From assembly GCF_023169945.1 (NCBI RefSeq), contig NZ_AP025591.1, positions 2,750,501 to 2,814,500 on the forward strand: DNA of 64,000 nt, written 5' to 3'. The first letter of the stretch is position 1. Every line of letters starts with the position of its first letter. Position numbers and translations under genes: made by a program. The DNA comes from Anaeromyxobacter oryzae (lineage in GTDB: Bacteria; Myxococcota; Myxococcia; Myxococcales; Anaeromyxobacteraceae). The notes beneath the pieces are model-generated. The model searched no databases, was not told where the DNA came from, and saw only the letters and a list, made by a program, of their open reading frames with translations. Below are positions 20,260 through 30,888 of this stretch, one piece after another.

Positions 20260-21314
20260 GACTTCCCTCCCGGGGTCGAGTCGTCGCGCACCTCGGTCGG
20301 CGACGCGCCGGTCGCGGCGGAGGCCGCCGCGAGCTTCGGGCGCGGCAGCCGCCGGAACGGGCCGATGTCCCAGAGCTCGCGCGTGCCGAAGATGCCCTGC
20401 GGCCGCACCAGCATGAGGACGATGAGGAGGAGCGCGTAGGTGACCATCTGGAACTGCTGGAAGTCGCGGAGCAGCTCGCGGGCGAACGACAGCACGCACG
20501 CGGCGACGACCGAGCCCGTGATGGAGCCGAGCCCGCCGAGCACCACCATCACCACCGCCTCCATCGACTGCACGAACGTGAAGCTGTTCGGCGTCGCGAG
20601 CTGGAGGACGTGCACGAGGAGCCCGCCCGCGAGCCCGGCGTAGCTCGCGGAGATGACGAAGGCGCGGACCTTGTAGCCGGTGGTGTCGACGCCCATCGCC
20701 TCCGCGGCGACCTCGTCCTCGCGGATCGCGAAGAGCGCCCGGCCCTGCGTCGAGATCGCGAGGCGGCGCGCCATCACGATGGTCGCGATGACCGAGACGC
20801 CGACCCAGGTCACGTTCGTGAGCTTCGGCAGCCCCTGGAGGCCCGTCGCCTGCCCGAGGAACCGCGAGTTCACGATGATCGAGCGGATGATCTCGCCGAA
20901 GCCGAGCGTCACGATCGCGAGGTAGTCGCCGCGGAGCCGGAGCGAGGGCATCCCGACGAGGAGACCGGCCAGCGCCGAGGTCGCCATCCCGCAGGAGAGC
21001 GCGACGGCGAAGACGAGGTTGTCGCCGATGGCGGGCGGGAAGCCGAACGTGTCGCCGCGCAGCGCGAGCGTAACCTTCGCGGCGGTGTAGGCGCCGACCG
21101 CCATGAAGCCGGCGTGCCCGAGGGAGAACTGGCCGGTGAAGCCGTTCACCACGTTGAGCGACACGGCGAGGACCACGTTCACGCCGACGGAGATCAGGAT
21201 GAGCGACAGGTCCCCCCGGCCCGAGGCGTCGAGGGCCGCCTGGAGGGCGAGGAGGAGCGGGATCCCGACCAGGAACGGGAGGAACGAGCGGAGGAGCGCG
21301 CCGGCCTTGCCCAC
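20256..21314 (-). CDS. livM: Branched-chain amino acid ABC transporter permease LivM
   Basis: A 352-residue inner-membrane permease with about 9-10 helices. Family motifs include NVVNGFTGQFSLGHAGFMAVGAY split over helices 2-3, GLLVGMPSLRLRGDYLAIVTLGFGEI, and VVLGGLGSITGSVVAA. It starts with GTG directly after the livH stop (no gap). A polar 40-residue C-terminal tail follows the last helix. Confidence 0.95.
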   Translation of the reverse strand: MGKAGALLRSFLPFLVGIPLLLALQAALDASGRGDLSLILISVGVNVVLAVSLNVVNGFTGQFSLGHAGFMAVGAYTAAKVTLALRGDTFGFPPAIGDNLVFAVALSCGMATSALAGLLVGMPSLRLRGDYLAIVTLGFGEIIRSIIVNSRFLGQATGLQGLPKLTNVTWVGVSVIATIVMARRLAISTQGRALFAIREDEVAAEAMGVDTTGYKVRAFVISASYAGLAGGLLVHVLQLATPNSFTFVQSMEAVVMVVLGGLGSITGSVVAACVLSFARELLRDFQQFQMVTYALLLIVLMLVRPQGIFGTRELWDIGPFRRLPRPKLAAASAATGASPTEVRDDSTPGGKS

Positions 21315-22349
21315 CTAGACTTTCTCCACGCGCGCGCGGCCGAAGAGCCCCTCCGGCCGGAAGAGCAGCACCACGATGAGCACCGCGAACGCGATCGCGT
21401 CGCGGTACGACGACTCGGTGTAGCCGGCGACGAACTCCTCGGCGAGGCCGAGCACGAGGCCGCCGACCATCGCGCCCGGGACCGAGCCGATCCCGCCGAG
21501 CACCGCCGCGACGAACGCCTTCAGGCCGCTCATCAGGCCGAAGAGCGGCTCGATCCGGTAGCGGCTCGTCGCGTTGATGATGCCCGCCGCGGCGGCGAGC
21601 GCGCTCCCGAGGACGAAGGTCCAGGAGATGATCCGGTTCACCGGGATCCCCATGAGCCCCGCGACCTGTGGATCGAACGAGACGGCCCGCATCGCCCGCC
21701 CGAAGCGCGTCCGGTAGACGATCCACTGCAGCCCGAGCATGAGGCCGAAGGCGACGCCGAGACCGATCAGGTCGAAGTTCGAGATCCGCAGATCCGTCAC
21801 CGTCCCGTCCGGCGCCTCGGAGTGGAAGAAGGTCCAGTCCTTCCGCTCGAGCAGCTCCGGGAAGAGGCGCGGGGTCGGGCCGGGCGGGAACTCGGCCGGG
21901 AGCCGGGGCACCGCGGCGCTCAGCGCCGGCACGACGTAGCCGCGATCGTCGACCCAGCGCGCGAGGGTGCGCCCCTGCTCCTGGAGGCTCGGGAGCTGGA
22001 ACCCGTACTCGAGCAGGAAGGAGATGCCGATCGCGGTGATGAGGGCGGTGAGCCGGGCGCGGTGGCGGAGCGGGCGGTACGCGAACCGCTCGATGGCGAA
22101 GCCGAGCACGCCGCACACGACCATCGAGCCGAGGGTGACGGCGACCGCCTTCCAGAAGCTCGGCTGGTCGCGCACGCCGAGCGTGCCCGCGAGGTAATAC
22201 CCCGCGAACGCGCCCACCATGTACACGTCGCCGTGCGCGAAGTTGATGAGCTTCAGGACGCCGTAGACCATCGTGTAGCCCAGCGCGATCAGGGCGTAGA
22301 TGGTCCCGAGCGAGAGCCCGTTCACGAGGTGCTGCAGGAACTGGATCAC
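21315..22349 (-). CDS. livH: Branched-chain amino acid ABC transporter permease LivH
   Basis: A 344-residue permease, longer than the roughly 308 of E. coli LivH. The extra length is a hydrophilic loop at about 110-175 (QEQGRTLARWVDDRGY through DWTFFHSEAPDG) between membrane helices, probably periplasmic. Conserved segments are NGLSLGTIYALIALGYTMVYG near the start and VLGGIGSVPGAMVGG near 240. It begins with GTG 7 bp after the livK stop. Confidence 0.95.
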   Translation of the reverse strand: MIQFLQHLVNGLSLGTIYALIALGYTMVYGVLKLINFAHGDVYMVGAFAGYYLAGTLGVRDQPSFWKAVAVTLGSMVVCGVLGFAIERFAYRPLRHRARLTALITAIGISFLLEYGFQLPSLQEQGRTLARWVDDRGYVVPALSAAVPRLPAEFPPGPTPRLFPELLERKDWTFFHSEAPDGTVTDLRISNFDLIGLGVAFGLMLGLQWIVYRTRFGRAMRAVSFDPQVAGLMGIPVNRIISWTFVLGSALAAAAGIINATSRYRIEPLFGLMSGLKAFVAAVLGGIGSVPGAMVGGLVLGLAEEFVAGYTESSYRDAIAFAVLIVVLLFRPEGLFGRARVEKV

Positions 22350-22356
22350 GCGGTCG

Positions 22357-23589
22357 CTACTTGCTCGCGGCGGCGCCGGCCGGCGCGGTGTCTGGCTGGA
22401 TCGTGGTGACGTACCGCGCGGCGTTGCCTTCCACCTTCAGGACCACCGCGGGCTTCACGGCGTTGTGGTCCTGGTCGATGGTGATGACGCCCGTGACGCC
22501 GGGGTAGTCGCGGGTCGCCGCGATCGCGTCGCGGATCGCCGGGCCGGAGAAGTCCTTCGCCCGGCCGATGGCGTCGGCGGCGATCTTCGCGGCGTCGTAG
22601 GCCTGCGCGGCGAGCGAGTCCGGGACGGCGCCGAAGCGCTCCTTGTACCGCTTCACGAACTCCTGGATGCGGGGCGCCGGGTCCTCGGCCGAGTAGTGGT
22701 TCGAGAAGTACGAGCCCTGGAGCGCCTTGCCGCCGATCTCGTAGAGCTTCTCCGAGTCCCAGCCGTCGCCGCCGAGGAGCGGCTGCTTCATCCCGAGCTC
22801 GCGGGCCTGGCGGGCGATGAGCGCGACGTCGGTGTAGTAGCCGGGGACGTAGATCGCCTCCGGGTTCCTCGCCTTGATGGCGGTGAGCTGCGCCTTGAAG
22901 TCCTGGTCGCCCTCCCGGTAGCTCTGGTCGTCGACGATCGCGCCGCCGAGCTCCTTGTACTTGGCGAGGAACGCGTCCGCGAGGCCGACCGAGTAGTCGT
23001 TCCCGACGTCGCGGAGCACCGCCACGCGCGCGAGCTTGAGCTCGCCCCGCGCGAACTTCGCCATCACCGTCCCCTGGAACGGGTCGATGAAGCAGACGCG
23101 GAACACGTAGGGCCGGGTCTTGTCGCCGTCCTTCGTGACCTTCACGTTCGTGGACGACGGCGTGATCATCGAGACCTTGTTCGCGTCGGCGATGGGCGCC
23201 ATCGCGAGCGAGCGCGTCGAGGCCACCTCGCCGAGGAGCACCGCGACCCGGTCCTGCACCACGAGCCGCGTGGCGGTGATCGCGGCCTCGTCGGGCTTGC
23301 CCTGGTCGTCGTAGGTCTTCACCGCGAGGAGCTTCCCCTTCACGCCCCCCTTCGCGTTCAGCTCCTCGATCGCGAGCTGGATCCCCTTGTCCGAGGAGAG
23401 CCCGAACGTCGCCGACAGCCCGGTGAGCGAGCCGACGTGGCCGAAGAGGATCCTGTCGCCGGGCGCGGGTGCCCCCGCGGCGGTGGCGCCGCCGGCCGGG
23501 GCGGCCGCGCCCTCGGTCGGCTTCTTCTTCTCGCAGGCGATGGTGGCGAGGACCGCGAGGACGAGCGGCAGCGCGCGGGCGGAGCGCAT
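22357..23589 (-). CDS. livK: Branched-chain amino acid ABC transporter substrate-binding protein
   Basis: A 410-residue type 1 periplasmic binding protein, first gene of livKHMGF. The signal sequence ends ATIAC, a near-lipobox, so it is probably lipid-anchored. An Ala/Gly/Pro-rich spacer follows (30-60). The binding fold begins at ILFGHVGSLTG and has the family segments GIQLAIEELNAKGG and TRPYVFRVCFIDPFQG. The ATG at 23589 has GGAGG upstream on the minus strand. Leu, Ile and Val are the expected ligands, but related proteins bind other amino acids or amides. Confidence 0.9.
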   Translation of the reverse strand: MRSARALPLVLAVLATIACEKKKPTEGAAAPAGGATAAGAPAPGDRILFGHVGSLTGLSATFGLSSDKGIQLAIEELNAKGGVKGKLLAVKTYDDQGKPDEAAITATRLVVQDRVAVLLGEVASTRSLAMAPIADANKVSMITPSSTNVKVTKDGDKTRPYVFRVCFIDPFQGTVMAKFARGELKLARVAVLRDVGNDYSVGLADAFLAKYKELGGAIVDDQSYREGDQDFKAQLTAIKARNPEAIYVPGYYTDVALIARQARELGMKQPLLGGDGWDSEKLYEIGGKALQGSYFSNHYSAEDPAPRIQEFVKRYKERFGAVPDSLAAQAYDAAKIAADAIGRAKDFSGPAIRDAIAATRDYPGVTGVITIDQDHNAVKPAVVLKVEGNAARYVTTIQPDTAPAGAAASK

Positions 23590-23764
23590 CACGGGAACCT
23601 CCGAAGGTCCGAAGAAAGCACGATTTTCTAGCACGCCGCCCGGGGCGCCGCCAGATTCGAGTGGGCCTTCGCGGGGCGTGGAGGCCGCGATCGCGCCGCG
23701 GGCGCCACGTTCTCGCGCCGGTCGTTGATCCCACCCGCTCCCGGCCGGTATCGTGCCCTTCCCG

Positions 23765-25105
23765 ATGCCGCCGAAGATCCTCCTCGTGGATGACAACCAG
23801 GAGCTCCTCACGCTCCTCGCCCGGCTGATCGAGGCGGAGGGCTGGACGCCCGTCCTCGCGTCCAAGGGGAAGCAGGCGATCGACCTGGTCGCGAAGGAGC
23901 GGCCCGCCGCGGCGGTCGTGGACGTGCTCCTCCCCGACATGATGGGCTACGACGTCGGGCACGCGCTGCGGAACGCGCAGATCCCCTTCGTGTTCATGAC
24001 GGGGGTCTTCAAGGGCGGCCGCGCCGCCACCGACTCCCGCACGCAGCACGGCGCCTCCGGCTACTTCGAGAAGCCGTTCGAGGCCCGGAAGCTCGTCGAC
24101 GCGCTCCGCGGGCTGCTCCCGTCGCAGCCGCCCTCGCGCGCCGCCCCGATGCAGACGCCCCCGCCGCTGCGGGGCGAGCTGGCCGACTTCGACGTGGAGG
24201 TCGCGGTCGAGGCGGACGAGCCGGTGGACGCGATGGAGCTCACCGGCCGCGTCGTCCTCACCGAGGACGGCAAAGTGTCGGCGGTGCTCCGCGGCGAGAC
24301 CATCACCGCCGGCCCGGTCGGCGCGCCGGCGCGGCCGCCGCCGCTCCGCACCGCGCCGCCGCCCTCCGCGGCCGAGGTCCGCACCCAGGCGCGCCGGCAC
24401 GACCTCTCGAAGACGGAGGGCAAGCTCGAGGAGAACCTCCCCGACCTCATCACCGCGTTCCACCTCGCGCAGCAGACCGGCGAGCTGACCGTGCAGCGCG
24501 GCAAGGTGAAGAAGACGATCTACTTCGAGAAGGGGCGGCCCTGCTTCGCCATCTCGAACCTCGTCACCGACCGCTTCGGCCCGTTCCTCGTGCGCGTCGG
24601 GAAGATCACGAGCGCGCAGCTCGAGCTCTGCCAGGCCGCCGCCGACAAGACCGGTCGGCGCACCGGCGACGTGCTCGTCGAGATGGGGCTCCTCAAGGAG
24701 ACGGAGAAGCTGTACTACGTCGCCCAGCAGGTGAAGGCGATCGTCTACTCCGCGTTCGGCTGGGAGCAGGGCGAGTACCGGCTCCACTTCGCCGACCGCG
24801 CCGCGAAGGAGGCGATCAAGATCGACCTCCACCCGGCCAACCTCATCACCCGCGGCGTGAAGAAGCTCTACAAGCCCGAGCGCCTGTACCGGCTGCTCTC
24901 CCCCGAGGACCGGCTCATCCCCTCGCAGCAGCCGGCGTACGGGCTGCACGAGGTCGAGCTCGAGCGCTGGGAGGCGGAGCTGCTCCCCAGGGTCGACGGG
25001 ACGCGGACGCTCGCCGAGCTCATCCACGTCGCCCAGCGCCCCGAGCACGCGGTCTACGGCTTCCTGTACGGGATGGTCGCGCTGAAGATCGTCGATCGAG
25101 GCTGA
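23765..25105 (+). CDS. Response regulator with DUF4388 (PATAN-type) output
   Basis: About 446 residues from the ATG at 23765 (450 from a GTG at 23753). A receiver domain comes first (KILLVDDNQELL), with phospho-acceptor Asp at 53 in VVDVLLPDMMGYD and the Lys of FEKPFEARK. A Pro/Arg-rich linker spans about 115-215. The rest is a DUF4388-type region (LPDLITAFHLAQQTGELTV, then YFEKGRPCFAISN), found in gliding and motility regulators of myxobacteria and cyanobacteria. It is divergent from livK by about 170 bp. There is no DNA-binding motif, so output is likely by protein contacts. Confidence 0.8.
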   Translation: MPPKILLVDDNQELLTLLARLIEAEGWTPVLASKGKQAIDLVAKERPAAAVVDVLLPDMMGYDVGHALRNAQIPFVFMTGVFKGGRAATDSRTQHGASGYFEKPFEARKLVDALRGLLPSQPPSRAAPMQTPPPLRGELADFDVEVAVEADEPVDAMELTGRVVLTEDGKVSAVLRGETITAGPVGAPARPPPLRTAPPPSAAEVRTQARRHDLSKTEGKLEENLPDLITAFHLAQQTGELTVQRGKVKKTIYFEKGRPCFAISNLVTDRFGPFLVRVGKITSAQLELCQAAADKTGRRTGDVLVEMGLLKETEKLYYVAQQVKAIVYSAFGWEQGEYRLHFADRAAKEAIKIDLHPANLITRGVKKLYKPERLYRLLSPEDRLIPSQQPAYGLHEVELERWEAELLPRVDGTRTLAELIHVAQRPEHAVYGFLYGMVALKIVDRG

Positions 25106-25231
25106 TCCACGAGGCGCCCCCCGGCGGGCCGCCCCTCGACAGCTCCGAGGGCGAACGGTGGCCCCTCGGCCGCCGCACTCCCCATCGCCGCGCCGCGCGC
25201 GCAACTTTCCCAGGGGCGGAGGCCCCGCGGG

Positions 25232-26299
25232 ATGCACGTGCTCGATCTCTTCTTCGGCCTCACCGTGCGCGGACCGCGCTTCTTCGCGGACGGCTGGGGA
25301 GATCGCGCGCTCTGCGACGCGAGCGACCCGGCGGCGCTGGCCGCGCGGCCGCCGGCCCGGATCGCTCCCGCGCTGGGGCCGCCGCACGAGATGCTCGGCG
25401 GCCGGCTCTCCGAGGGCACGTTCGAGAGCCCGGAGGCCCTGCTGCCGGCGTGCGCGCGCACCGCCCGGTTCCGGCTGCTCCTCCCGGACGGGCCGCTCGC
25501 CGGCATCGCCGTCCACCTCGCCGCGTCGGGCGACCAGGGGTTCGAGCTCCGGCTCCGCTTCGCCGCCCCGCTCCTCGCGCACGGCCTCGGCGCGCTCGTC
25601 CTCGAGAATCCCTACTACGGCGCCCGCCGCCCCCCGGCGCAGGTCCGGCACGCGGTGCGCTGCGTATCGGACCTGGTCCTGCTCGCGCGCGCGACGGTGG
25701 ACGAGGCCCGCGCGCTCCTCGCCTGGCTCGCCGCGACCTACCGCGTGCCGGTGGGCGTCACGGGCTACAGCATGGGCGGGCAGCTCGCCGCGATGGCGGG
25801 GGCGGCGACGCCCTTCCCCGTGGCGGTGGTGCCGGTCGCGCCGTCCTGCTCGCCGGACGCGGTGCTCCGGGACGGCGTCCTCTCTCGCGTGGCGGACTGG
25901 GCGGCGATCGCGGGGGGCGCGCCGGTGGACGCCGCACGCCGCGAGCTGCTCGCACGCTTCGCGCGGTTCTCGGTGCGGGCGCTCCCGCCACCGGTCGCGC
26001 CGGAGGCCGCGATCGTGGTCGGCACCGCAGCGGACGGCGTCGTTCCGCCGTCGGAGATGGTGCGGATCGCGGAGCACTGGGGCTGCGAGCTGCGCTGGCT
26101 CGCGGCGGGCCACGTCTCGGCGGTCCTCCGGGAGCAGCCGGCGATGCGGGAGGCGCTCCGGGACGCGTTCGCCCGCCTCGGCGCGGTGCACGCGCGGCGC
26201 GCGGCGGTCCCGGTCAGGCGACGCGCGCGGCGATGCGCGCGGGGAACCGACGGTACTGCCCCGCGTACCAGCAGTCGAGCCAGCCGGCATCCGGCCTGA
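25232..26299 (+). CDS. ABHD18-like alpha/beta hydrolase
   Basis: A 355-residue protein of the alpha/beta hydrolase type, close in layout to the ABHD18 (DUF2048) family better known from eukaryotes. Family marks are the LVLENPYYGARRPP segment (about 126-139) and the nucleophile elbow GYSMGG (about 176-181), followed by VAPSCSPDAVL. The catalytic His is probably in LAAGHVSAVLREQP near 293. There is no signal peptide. The last 30 Arg-rich residues overlap, in antisense, the 3' end of the zinc-ribbon gene at 26214-26525 and may not belong to the conserved fold. The substrate is unknown. Confidence 0.75.
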   Translation: MHVLDLFFGLTVRGPRFFADGWGDRALCDASDPAALAARPPARIAPALGPPHEMLGGRLSEGTFESPEALLPACARTARFRLLLPDGPLAGIAVHLAASGDQGFELRLRFAAPLLAHGLGALVLENPYYGARRPPAQVRHAVRCVSDLVLLARATVDEARALLAWLAATYRVPVGVTGYSMGGQLAAMAGAATPFPVAVVPVAPSCSPDAVLRDGVLSRVADWAAIAGGAPVDAARRELLARFARFSVRALPPPVAPEAAIVVGTAADGVVPPSEMVRIAEHWGCELRWLAAGHVSAVLREQPAMREALRDAFARLGAVHARRAAVPVRRRARRCARGTDGTAPRTSSRASRHPA

Positions 26300-26525
26300 C
26301 CGACAGCGCCGGCTCGCACGCTGCGTCGAAGTCCCCCGGCTCGCCGCCCACGGGTCCGAGCGCGACGTGGCCGTCGCCGAGCCGCGCCCAGGCACCCGCG
26401 CGGCAGTGCGGGCAGCGGAACTGGAGGACCGAGAGGTCCGGGATCGCCACGGTGCCCGCGTCCAGCACGTCGGGGGTGACGAGCGGGACGCTGCAGGACG
26501 GGCAGGGGATCGCCGGCGGGCTCAC
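26214..26525 (-). CDS. Small zinc-ribbon protein, unknown function
   Basis: A 103-residue protein with two CxxC pairs, CPSC near residue 6 and CPHC near 37, forming a probable zinc ribbon. A Trp/Tyr-rich C terminus follows (GWLDCWYAGQYRRFP). The GTG at 26525 is taken as the start; a GTG at 26594 would add 23 residues of low complexity. It follows nagZ on the same strand by about 85 bp. Its last 86 bases overlap the end of the convergent hydrolase gene. No known family was recognised. Confidence 0.55.
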   Translation of the reverse strand: MSPPAIPCPSCSVPLVTPDVLDAGTVAIPDLSVLQFRCPHCRAGAWARLGDGHVALGPVGGEPGDFDAACEPALSVRPDAGWLDCWYAGQYRRFPARIAARVA

Positions 26526-26611
26526 GCCGCCCGAGTCTAGCCCGAGGTCGCGGACCGAGGCGAGCGGGCCGCTCGAACCATGGCCGTGCGTCACGCGCCG
26601 GCAGGGCCCCC

Positions 26612-27715
26612 TCACGCCGCGGTCGGATCGTTCCCGGCGGCGAGCGCGGGGATGCGCGCGGCGAGGGCGAGGTGGTCCGCGGTGCGCAGGCGGGCCCGGG
26701 CGACGGCCGGGTCCGGCGGCGGACCCGCGAAGCGGAGCAGCCGCTCGACCCGGGCCCGGGCCTCGGCGAGCCGCTGCCGCGGGATCGAACCGCCCTCCAC
26801 GGCAGCGCGCACGAGGTCGATGGCCTGGTGCTGCATCGACGCGGTGTGACAGACGAGGAGCGCGTCGACGCCAGCGGCGACGGCGCCGGGCGCGACCTCC
26901 TCGAGCGAGAAGTGCTCCGTCACCGCCTTCATCTCGAGGTCGTCCGAGATCGCGCACCCGTCGTAGCCGACGTCCTCGCGGAGCAGCCGCATCACCGACG
27001 GCGCGAGCGTCGCCGGCCGCACCGCGTCGAGCGGCTCGAAGACGACGTGCGCGGTCATGACGGACGCGACGCCGGCGCGCGCGAGCGCCCGGAACGGCTG
27101 GAGCTCCACCTCGTCCAGCCGCGCCCGGGCGTGAGGGAGCCGGGGCAGGTCCTTGTGCGAGTCCTGGCTCGTGTCGCCGTGGCCGGGGAAGTGCTTCGCG
27201 CACGCGGCCACCCCCTCGCCCTGGAGCCCGGCCGCGAGGGCGGCGCCCAGGCGGCCGACGACCGCGGGGTCCCGGGAGAAGGACCGGTCGCCGATCACCG
27301 GGTTCGCGGGGTTCGTGTCGACGTCGACCACCGGCGCGTAGTCCTGGTCGATCCCGACGGCGCGGAGCTCGCGTCCGAGGAGCGCGCCGGTGGCGCGGGC
27401 CACCTCGACGTCCCCGAGCTCGCCGAGGGCGCGCATGGGCGGGAGCTCGGTGAACCCGTGCGGCGACCGGAGCCGCGCGACGCGGCCGCCCTCCTGGTCG
27501 ATGCTGACCAGGAGCGGGCGGCCCGCGGCCCGCTTCAGCGCGGCGGAGAGCTCGGCGACCTGCTCGGCGCTCTCGACGTTCCGGGCGAAGAGGACGACGC
27601 CGTACACGCCGCGCCGGACGAGCTCCAGCACCTCGGGCGACGGCGTCGTTCCGTGGAAGCCGACGCAGAAGAGGCCGGCTACTTCGGTGTCGAGGGAGGG
27701 CGGCACGGGGATCAT
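26612..27715 (-). CDS. nagZ: Beta-N-acetylhexosaminidase (GH3)
   Basis: A 367-residue GH3 enzyme that releases N-acetylglucosamine from peptidoglycan fragments during cell-wall recycling. The diagnostic motif KHFPGHGDTSQDSH (174-187) supplies the catalytic His-Asp dyad, and the nucleophile is Asp258 in ISDDLEM. Other conserved points are SIDQEGGRVARL (71-82) and DYAPVVDVDTNP. There is no signal peptide, in line with cytoplasmic NagZ. The final 30 residues are outside the core. Confidence 0.9.
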   Translation of the reverse strand: MIPVPPSLDTEVAGLFCVGFHGTTPSPEVLELVRRGVYGVVLFARNVESAEQVAELSAALKRAAGRPLLVSIDQEGGRVARLRSPHGFTELPPMRALGELGDVEVARATGALLGRELRAVGIDQDYAPVVDVDTNPANPVIGDRSFSRDPAVVGRLGAALAAGLQGEGVAACAKHFPGHGDTSQDSHKDLPRLPHARARLDEVELQPFRALARAGVASVMTAHVVFEPLDAVRPATLAPSVMRLLREDVGYDGCAISDDLEMKAVTEHFSLEEVAPGAVAAGVDALLVCHTASMQHQAIDLVRAAVEGGSIPRQRLAEARARVERLLRFAGPPPDPAVARARLRTADHLALAARIPALAAGNDPTAA

Positions 27716-27760
27716 GTTACCGAACAGGCTCGCGGGGTTGAACGGGGGCCGGGGTGGGAC

Positions 27761-27810
27761 CCGTTCGCCCCGAGCGTAAGGCCGCGCAGCGGGCCCGGAG
27801 TCGGGGGGCG
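27761..27810 (-). repeat. Dispersed palindromic element, degenerate copy 4
   Basis: Reads CCGTTCGCCCCGAGCGTAAG ... GGAGTCGGGGGGC, with the arms partly mutated. It sits in the gap between nagZ and the stop of the BatA-like gene. Confidence 0.6.
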
Positions 27811-27814
27811 CGCG

Positions 27815-29979
27815 TCACGCAAGAAGGAGCCCCTCCAGGAAGAACGCGGCGACCCCGAGCACGAGGAGCACCGACCAGAGCGGGATCTCGCGGCCGCCGG
27901 CGGCGGCGCGGGCGCCGCCCTCGACTCTCGCGTGGGACTCGCCGCCGAACCACGCGGTGAGCTCGGCGGGCGCGATCCGGCGGGTGTCGGACTCGCGGGG
28001 ATCGGGCGTCACCGCGAACGCGAGGCGCGGCTCGAGCCGCTCCTCGCCCCGGGCCCGGACCTTGACCTGCCAGAGCCCGGGCTCGCGCGGGGTCCACTCG
28101 AGGACGGCCGGCGACGGCTCCGCGAGCCCGGCCCGCTCGAGCTCGGCGCGCGTCCGCTCCCGGCCGGCGGGATCGACGAGGGCGAGGAGGGTCTCCCCCT
28201 CGTCGAGCCGGATCGTGCGACGCGCGCCCACCACCGCCGCCGGGTCGCGCCGCTCCTCGAGGGTGCCGGCGAGGAACCCGGCGAACCGCTGCATCGCGGG
28301 GAGGAAGCTCGTGCGGATGGGCCAGTCGGTCCAGTCGCGATCGGCGGTGGAGGTGAAGAGGAGGACCCGGCCGCGGCCGCGCCGCGCCTCGACGAGCGCC
28401 GGCGCGCCGTCGTCGAACCGCGCGAGCACCCGCGCGGCGTCTCCGGCCGCCGCGCCGCTCCCGCGCGGCTTCGCGAGGAGGTAGCGGGACGTCCGGACGC
28501 CGAGGAGCCCCTCGCGCGCGTCGCCGTGGAAGACGGAGAGCGCGGGGTGGTCGAGGTCGATCTCCGCGAACCGGGCGGCGCGCGCCCCGGAGCCCGCGTC
28601 GCCGTTCGCGCCGGCGGTCTTCTCCACGTGGAGCGGCATCGGGAGCACCGCGCCGAGCTCCCGGGAGTACAGCTCCGGGTCGACCTGGTCGCCCACCGAG
28701 ATGAACAGGCCACCGCCGGACTCGACGAAGCGGGCGAGCTCGAGCGCCTTCGCGCCCACCGAGCGGACGTTGAGGAGGAAGACGACGTCGAACTTCGAGA
28801 GGTCCTCCTGCGGGAACGCCTCCGCGTCCACGAGCTTCGGCCGGACCGGCGAGGCCGGCGACGCGAGCGCCGACTCGACGAAGTACGCCTCGTCCCGGTA
28901 CTTCACCGGCGAGGGCGCACCGTCCACCACGAGCGCGCGGACCTCGCGCGGCACGACGATGGCGAGGGCGCGCACGTCGTCGTCGGCGAGCCCGTCCTCG
29001 GGGAGCGTCACCTTCACGACGGCAGGGCCGCCCTGGGGGAACGCGTGGAGCAGCGTCTTCCGGCTCGTGCCGTCGGCGGGGACCTCCGCGAACGCGCGGA
29101 TCGCGACCTTCGCCGCGTCGCCGGTGCCGGTCACGAGCGAGAGCGGGGCGTCCGCGAGCGGCTCCTTCGCGTGGTTCGCGAGGACCGCGGTGAAGCGGTA
29201 GCCGCGGGGCCCCGCGGCCGGATCGGGCTCCGCGTCGAGGCCGACGATGGCGTGGTTCGGGAGGTCGGCGCCGCGCGCGGCGTCGAGGATCGTCACCTCC
29301 GGCCGGACCGGGCCCCGCGGGCCGTCCACCGCCGGGGCGGGCACGTCGAGGCGCCAGGCGCTCGCCGCGAGATCGGTCGCGACGACGAGCCGCTTCGGCA
29401 GCGACTCCTGCGCCTTCGCCGCGGAGAGCGCGCGCACGGCCGTGCCGACGCAGGCGGTGAGGTCGCCGTAGCCGGCCGTGGCCTGCGCGGCCTCGAGCAC
29501 GCGGCGCACCGCGTTCCGGTCGAACGACGGCGGCTCGGCCTGGACCGGGTCCATGCCGCAGACGATGGCGGTGGCGGGCTCCTCGCTGGAGAGCTCGGCG
29601 AGGGCGCGGAGCGCGTCGGAGCGGGCGCGCTCGAAGATCGGCTTGTCGCCGATGCGGTAGCGCATCGACCCGGACGCGTCGAGGACGATGGCGGTCGCCC
29701 GGGGGCCGCGCGCGACCGCGGCGGCGGCCTCGCCGCCCTTCTCGGCGCGCGGCCGCGCGATGGCGGCGGCGATGGCCGCGAGGAGGAGGGTGCGCGCCGT
29801 GAAGAGGAGGAGCTTCTTCAGGCGCAGCCGGCGCTGCGTCTCGCGCCGGGCGCGGAGGATGAAGTCGATGGCGGGGAACGGCGTCGGCCGAGGGCGGCGG
29901 CGGAAGAAGAGGTGGACGACGAGCGGGATCGCCGCCGCGAGCAGGCCCCAGAGCAGGGCGGGGTGGACGAAGCCGACGC

Positions 29980-29983
<4 letters not shown>
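27815..29983 (-). CDS. BatA-like membrane protein with VWA domain
   Basis: A 722-residue protein with an N-terminal BatA-type module: helix 1 at about 5-22 (HPALLWGLLAAAIPLVVHLFF) and helix 2 near 55-72. A VWA domain with the metal site DASGSM follows. The large middle section includes a glutamine-amidotransferase-like fold (VVFLLNVRSVG, ARFVESGGGLFISVG), and a C-terminal helix (WSVLLVLGVAAFFLEGLLLA) re-enters the membrane. The GTG at 29983 overlaps the DUF58 stop (GTGA). It acts with DUF58 and MoxR proteins in envelope or chaperone-type functions that are poorly defined. Confidence 0.8.
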
Positions 29984-30880
<897 letters not shown>

Positions 30881-30888
<8 letters not shown>

